Shown here: positions 60,701-64,000 of the stretch, piece by piece | Layout of the letters: each line of letters opens with the position of its first letter | How positions within the stretch are numbered: the stretch's first letter is position 1 | The notes under the pieces: model-generated | What the model saw: the letters and a program-made list of their open reading frames with translations, nothing else | Databases searched by the model: none | Told to the model about the DNA's origin: nothing | DNA from: Candidatus Rokuibacteriota bacterium | GTDB taxonomy: Bacteria; Methylomirabilota; Methylomirabilia; Rokubacteriales; CSP1-6 | Direction of reading: 5' to 3' | Assembly (NCBI GenBank): GCA_003221695.1 | Contig: QHSX01000043.1 | Coordinates: forward strand, 1-64,000 | Length of the DNA: 64,000 nt | Translations under genes and position numbers: made by a program

Positions 60701-61166
60701 GCTGGGTCTCGAGCAGGAGCGCGTCCACGCCGCCGTCGAGCAGGCCGCGCGCCTGGACCGCGTACGCCTCCCGCACCTCGTCGAAGGTGACGTTGCGCGT
60801 GACGGAGATCGAGCGCGTCCCCGGACCCATGGCGCCAACGACGAATCGCGTCCCGGCGACCTCGCGCGCGAGGCGGGCCGCGGCCCGCGCGATCTCGTAG
60901 GCCCGCTCGGCGAGGCCGTACTCGCCGAGGACGTACGGCGCACAGCCGAACGTGTTGGTCGAGATGAGATCGGCGCCGGCCTCCAGATACGCCGCATGGA
61001 CCTCCCGAATGACGTCGGGTCGCGTCAGGGTCAGATACTCGTTACAGCCTTCGTACCGGGCGCCCCCGAAGTCTTCGGCGCGGAGCCCCGCCGCCTGAAT
61101 CATGGTGCCCATGGCCCCGTCGAGGACGAGGATCTTCTGGCGGAGCGCGTCGCGAAGGGTCGACAT
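57759..61166 (-). CDS. metH: Cobalamin-dependent methionine synthase
   Basis: 1135 aa, four modules in the normal order. Homocysteine domain with zinc ligands Cys218 (GLNCATG) and Cys281-Cys282 ([10 protein letters not shown]). Pterin (methyl-folate) domain with [20 protein letters not shown] and [20 protein letters not shown]. Cobalamin domain with the axial ligand His716 in GDVHDIGKN, plus [13 protein letters not shown] and [15 protein letters not shown]/activation domain with [23 protein letters not shown] 61166 begins the homocysteine domain; the frame is open far upstream without homology. It methylates homocysteine with 5-methyl-THF. A divergent CoA-transferase gene starts 18 bases away. 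All domains are complete. Confidence 0.96.
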   Translation of the reverse strand: MSTLRDALRQKILVLDGAMGTMIQAAGLRAEDFGGARYEGCNEYLTLTRPDVIREVHAAYLEAGADLISTNTFGCAPYVLGEYGLAERAYEIARAAARLAREVAGTRFVVGAMGPGTRSISVTRNVTFDEVREAYAVQARGLLDGGVDALLLETQQDTLNVKAAAIGVRHAMREAGVDRPLMVSGTIEPTGTMLAGQGVEALYVALEHLDLFAIGLNCATGPEFMTDHLRTLAAMATRFVSVYPNAGLPDERGQYAETPTSLAFKMRRFVDEGWVNIVGGCCGTTPAHTRALRALVTGRPPRVPAPREPQAVSGIEAVYPTDDNRPLFVGERTNVIGSRRFKELIVAEQFEEAAEIGRAQVRNSAQVLDVCLANPDRDEAADMDRFMAQLTRKVKVPLMIDSTDARVIELALRHCQGKAIVNSVNLEDGEERFAKVVPLLRTYGGAVVVGTIDEDKRQGMAVTRARKLAIAERSHDLLTRKYGVPARDLIFDALVFPVGTGDANYIGSAVETIEGIRAIKARFPECKTILGISNVSFGLPLAGREVLNSVFLYHATKAGLDCAIVNTERLERYPSIPEAERLLAEDLIFGRGADPVAAFAAYFREKKKVPAAATRARSLDERLAGYIVEGSRDGLIDDLNTKLSEAAPLDIINGPLMRGMEEVGRLFNDNQLIVAEVLQSAEAMKTAVSHLERFMEKAESATRGTIVLATVKGDVHDIGKNLVEIILSNNGYRIINLGIKVPPEELIAAYHTHKPDALGLSGLLVKSAQQMVVTAQDLRAAGIDLPLFVGGAALTKKFTATRIAPEYGGLTLYAKDAMEGLDLANHLFSAVTRDRLVERVRAEQAALTAGIPAGGEVARPVATPERPRARLEPVPVPTPPDLEPHLLRDVPLAHIYPYLNLQMLYGKHLGLRGVVERLLAGGDPKALELHETVERLKRDAVAERLLKAHGVYRWYRARAAGDAVVVLDPAGRELARFEFPRQADGERLCLADYLRDDVDDFVALFAVNCGQGVRELTARWKDRGEYVRSHALAALAIECAEAFAEMLHARLRTLWGFPDPPDLPISEKLKGRYRGIRVSFGYPACPNLADQQILFRLLEPDAIGLRLTEGFMMDPEASVSALVFHHPAAKYFKAE

Positions 61167-61184
61167 AGAGGTATAGTAGCGCAC

Positions 61185-62384
61185 ATGACGAGCCCGACCC
61201 TCGCGCTCGACGGCATCCGTGTCATCGATTGCTCGCGCGTCCTGGCCGGCCCCTTCTGCGGCATGCTGCTCGCGGACCTGGGCGCCGACGTCATCAAAGT
61301 GGAGGACACGGGCCCGGGCGACGAGTCGCGCACCTGGCCGCCCCACAAGGAGGGCGAGTCGGCGGCGTACCTCGTCATCAACCGCAACAAGCGCGCGATC
61401 ACGCTCGACCTCAAGTCGGCGGAGGGCGCCGAGGTGCTGACGACTCTCGTGCGCCGGAGCGACGTCCTGATCGAGAACTTCCGGACGGGGACGATGGAGT
61501 CGTTCGGTCTGGGCTACGAGACGCTCGCGGCCGTCAACCCGCGGCTCGTCTACTGCTCGATCTCGGCCTTCGGGCGCACGGGACCCCGCGCCGACGGCGC
61601 CGGCTACGAGGCGCTCATGCAGGCCTTCAGCGGCATCATGTCGATTACGGGCGAGCCCGACGGCCCGCCCGTCCGCTGCGGCGTCTCGTTCCTCGACCTG
61701 ACGACGGGCATCCTCTGCGCATTCGGGGTCGTGAACGCGCTGCTCCACCGGGAGCGGACGGGTCTCGGGCAGCGGCTGGACGCCTCGCTCCTCGAGACCG
61801 CCGTGGCGCTCCTGAACTACCACGCCGAGGGCTATCTGCTCACCGGCGCCGTCCCCAGGGCGCTCGGCTCGTCCCACCCGTCGCTCTCGCCCTACCGGAA
61901 CTTCCGCTGCCGCGACGGCCAGTGGGTGTTCATCGCGGGCGCCAACGACCGGTTCTGGCAGCGGCTGGTCCCGGCCCTCGGGCTCGCGTGGATGGCGACG
62001 GACCCACGCTTCGCCAGCAACATCGAGCGCGTGCGACACCGGAAGGAGCTGGAGGCGGAGCTCGAGCAGGCGATCGCGACGCACGAGCGGGAGCCGCTGC
62101 TCGGGATCCTCGAGGAGGCCGGCGTCCCCGCCACGCCCGTGAACACGGTGGACCAGGTGATGCAGGACCCGCAGACCGCGGCGCGCGAGCTGATCGAGCG
62201 GGTCGTGCATCCACGGCTCGGCGCGATCCCCGTCGTCGGCACCCCGGTGAAGTTCTCGGGCATGCGGCCGGGTGTTCGCACGCCGGCTCCGCTCCAGGGC
62301 GAGCACACCGACCAGGTGCTCGCCGAGCACGGCTACAGTGCCGGCCGGATCGCCGAGCTCCGCGCCCGGAAAGTCATCCTGTAG
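61185..62384 (+). CDS. CaiB/BaiF family CoA transferase
   Basis: 399 aa, standard size for family III CoA transferases. Catalytic Asp171 is in CGVSFLDLTTGI. Family signatures: IRVIDCSRVLAGPFCGMLLA, DLGADVIKVEDTGPGDESRT, LVINRNKRAITLDLKSAEGA, DVLIENFRTGTMESFGLGYE, SISAFGRTGP and a C-terminal TPAPLQGEHTDQVLAEHGYS. They move CoA between carboxylic acids (formyl-CoA:oxalate, carnitine, benzylsuccinate types). The exact acid is not readable. ATG 61185 is 18 bases from the metH start; the UGSC selenoprotein gene starts 12 bases after its stop, so the pair is probably co-transcribed. Confidence 0.92.
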   Translation: MTSPTLALDGIRVIDCSRVLAGPFCGMLLADLGADVIKVEDTGPGDESRTWPPHKEGESAAYLVINRNKRAITLDLKSAEGAEVLTTLVRRSDVLIENFRTGTMESFGLGYETLAAVNPRLVYCSISAFGRTGPRADGAGYEALMQAFSGIMSITGEPDGPPVRCGVSFLDLTTGILCAFGVVNALLHRERTGLGQRLDASLLETAVALLNYHAEGYLLTGAVPRALGSSHPSLSPYRNFRCRDGQWVFIAGANDRFWQRLVPALGLAWMATDPRFASNIERVRHRKELEAELEQAIATHEREPLLGILEEAGVPATPVNTVDQVMQDPQTAARELIERVVHPRLGAIPVVGTPVKFSGMRPGVRTPAPLQGEHTDQVLAEHGYSAGRIAELRARKVIL

Positions 62385-62395
62385 GAGGGCGGACC

Positions 62396-64000
62396 ATGGC
62401 ACGCCTCGAGATCCTGAACCCCGTGGCGAAGACGGTCGAGCACTCGGTGAAGCCGGCGCCCCGGCTCCCGACGCTCGAGGGCGCCACGATCGGCCTCTAC
62501 TGGAACATGAAGGCGGGCGGCGACGCCGCGCTGGACCGGACGGAGGCGCTCCTGCGCGAGAAGTTCGGGGGGACGACGTTCCGGCGGTACACGGGCTCGG
62601 TCGGCTGGCTCATGCGCCACTGCACCGCGGAAGACGCCGATCGCATCGCGGCGGAAGTCGACGCGGTGGTCGGCACGACAGCGGACTGAGGGTCGTGCAC
62701 GTCGTGGGGGGCCCACGACATGGTCGAGCTGGAGCGGCGGGGGATCCCGACCGTGCTCTTCACCGCGCAGACGTTCGTGCACGACGCGCACCGGAGTGCC
62801 GCGAGCTTCGGCCTGGCGGGCCTGCCGCTCGCGGTCGTGCCGCTGCCGTTCACCAACCAGACGCCGCGTGACATCCAGGGGATGGCCGAGCGGGCGTTCG
62901 ACCAGGTCCAGGCGGGCCTCACGCGGCCCGTCGAAGCGCCGAAGGCCGTCGAGCGCCCCCCGCTCGACGAGCGACTCCGCTACGACGGCGATGACCTCCT
63001 CGATGCGTGGGGGCGAATGCAGACTGACTTCCTTGCGCGTGGCTGGTCCGACGGATTTCCGCTCGTGCCGCCGACCGAGCGCGCCGTGGCGGCGCTGCTC
63101 CGGTCGACCCGCCGTGGCCCCGCCGACCCCATCGCGACGCTCGAGCCGGGCTTCGGCATCGCCACCGTCGAGAAGCTCGCGATCAATGCAGTGATGGCGG
63201 GTTGCGGTCCCGAGCACCTGCCGCTCTTGATCGCGGCGGTCCGCTGCCTCGCGGAGCCGAAGATGTACATCCGCAACAAGGCGATGTCGACGGGCCCCCA
63301 CGCGCCCCTCGTGCTCGTCAACGGGCCGAAGGGCCGGGCGGCCAACCTGAACTCGGGGATGTGCGCGCTCGGCCCGGGAGCGCCGTCGGCGAGCAACACC
63401 GTCCTGGGCCGCGCCGTGCGGCTCACCATGATGAACGTCGGCCACACCTACGTCGGCGTGTCGGACATGGACACGATCGGCTCGCCGCTCAAGTACAGTC
63501 TTTGCTGTGCGGAGAACGAGGCCGAGAGCCCGTGGGAACCGTATCACGTCTCGCGGGGCTTCGCGCGGGACGCGTCCACGGTCACGGTGCACTTCGTCTA
63601 CGGCATCTGCGAGCTCCACGACTTTCGGTCCACGGCGCCCGACGACCTCGTCCAGGTCTTCGCGACGGCGGCCACCAACGTGGCGCAGGTCGGCACCGGC
63701 CTCTGGCTCATCGGCCGGCGGGCGGACCCCCGGTCGAAGACCGAGGAGAAGGAGCACAACACGCTCTTCATCTGCCCGGAGCACGCGCAGGTCTTCGCCA
63801 AGGCGGGCTGGGGGCGCCGCGAGATCCAGGCGGCGCTCTACCGCGCCGCGCGCCTGCCGTTCAGGACGATGATCCTGAACAAGGAGCCGAAGGCGATGGC
63901 GACGGCCCATCCCGAGCTCGCGTGGCTCGCGGACCACCCGGACCTGCCCGTGCCCGTGGTCGAGGAGCCGACGTGTTTCGACATCGCGGTCGTCGGTGCC
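62396..64000 (+). CDS. UGSC-type selenoprotein with in-frame UGA (runs off the window)
   Basis: Open from ATG 62396 (ribosome site aggagggcgg) to the window end apart from one TGA at 62687-62689 (codon 98), at least 535 codons. The residues around it read VGTTAD-U-GSCTSWGAHDMVELE. The U-G-S-C motif followed by TSWGAHDMVELERRGIPTV is, from memory, the defining feature of the UGSC family (seleno)proteins, where homologues have Cys or Sec. The N-part contains LEILNPVAKTVEHSVKPA and EGATIGLYWNMKAGG. After the first domain (to about residue 190) comes a second large domain (WGRMQTDFLARGWSDGFPLV, NKAMSTGPHAPLVLVNGPKG) of unknown function. There is no frame change at the TGA, and a strong hairpin follows. 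Function unproven; probably redox or hydrolytic catalysis linked to the CoA-transferase neighbour. Confidence 0.88.
62701..62719 (+). promoter_or_regulatory. Bacterial SECIS-like hairpin of the UGSC gene
   Basis: A perfect 8-bp stem (62701-62708 with 62712-62719, GTCGTGGG/CCCACGAC) with a GGG loop lies 11 bases after the UGA. The loop G at 62709 is 20 bases from the UGA, inside the 16-37 range for bacterial SECIS elements, which need G at the start of the apical loop. Confidence 0.7.

Noticed and set aside
58377-61166. Long plus-strand frame opposite metH
   Set aside because: Only its 3' part from 61185 (the CoA transferase) is real; the rest is antisense to metH zinc, pterin and cobalamin motifs.
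62396-62689. A 97-residue stand-alone protein ending at the TGA
   Set aside because: The family motif U-G-S-C spans the codon and the frame continues for at least 437 codons with a SECIS-like hairpin.
1-64000. tRNA, rRNA, insertion sequences, prophage or integrase genes
   Set aside because: No cloverleaf-like segment, transposase or integrase motif, or flanking inverted repeats were seen on reading both strands; a covariance-model scan was not possible.

Overview
This 64-kb window is chromosomal DNA from a GC-rich, diderm (Gram-negative type) bacterium. The outer-membrane lipid-asymmetry proteins MlaA and MlaC, an OmpA-type lipoprotein, a type IV pilus minor-pilin/PilY1 locus, periplasmic MsrPQ and a multiheme cytochrome all point that way. 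GTG starts and 4-base ATGA/GTGA overlaps are common. The mix of TRAP/TAXI transport, hydantoinase/CaiB-type catabolic genes and a UGSC-type selenoprotein would fit a Rokubacteria/Methylomirabilota-like soil lineage. That placement is inference only, because no rRNA or tRNA gene is visible.

Layout. 1-2.6 kb (minus): TRAP permease (partial), TAXI binding protein, FAD amine/amino-acid oxidoreductase. 2.8-4.3 kb: two exported proteins (choice-of-anchor-P-like and post-COAP-1-like). 4.4-11.1 kb: tight catabolic operon (YkoP-like, HyuB, FMN-binding, carboxymuconolactone-decarboxylase-like, HyuA, MFS). 11.2-23.7 kb: type IV pilus locus with two minor-pilin sets, two tandem PilY1 proteins and a TPR protein. 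23.8-32.3 kb: enoyl-CoA hydratase, TenA, TPR, OmpA-like lipoprotein; a minus-strand block (histidine-kinase-like protein without ATPase domain, enolase-superfamily enzyme, haloalkane dehalogenase, SDR); then MFS and MlaC. 32.3-34.5 kb: ArsR, MoaD-like, virulence-factor-family protein, MFS. 34.7-39.0 kb: a redox module (thioredoxin-like selenoprotein, two-component system, MsrP, MsrQ). 39-44 kb: 44-bp tandem repeat, M16 peptidase pair, MlaA, hexaheme cytochrome. 44.3-56.6 kb: dense signalling cluster (sigma-54 activator, HD-GYP, receiver, two methyltransferases, GNAT, two large sensor kinases). 56.9-64 kb: exported protein, metH (minus), CaiB-type CoA transferase and a UGSC-type selenoprotein that runs off the end.

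Main observations. (1) Two genes contain an in-frame UGA best read as selenocysteine. One is a periplasmic thioredoxin-like protein (34685-35212) whose UGA replaces the first Cys of CxxC. The other is a U-G-S-C protein (from 62396). Each UGA is followed by a hairpin at the right distance to be a bacterial SECIS. (2) Four sites with exact GG-N10-GC sigma-54 geometry precede the two minor-pilin sets, the OmpA-like lipoprotein and an exported protein at 56908, and a sigma-54 activator is encoded at 44261. This suggests a local surface/pilus regulon driven by the signalling cluster. (3) The selenoprotein, two-component system and msrPQ run together as a likely periplasmic oxidative-damage module.
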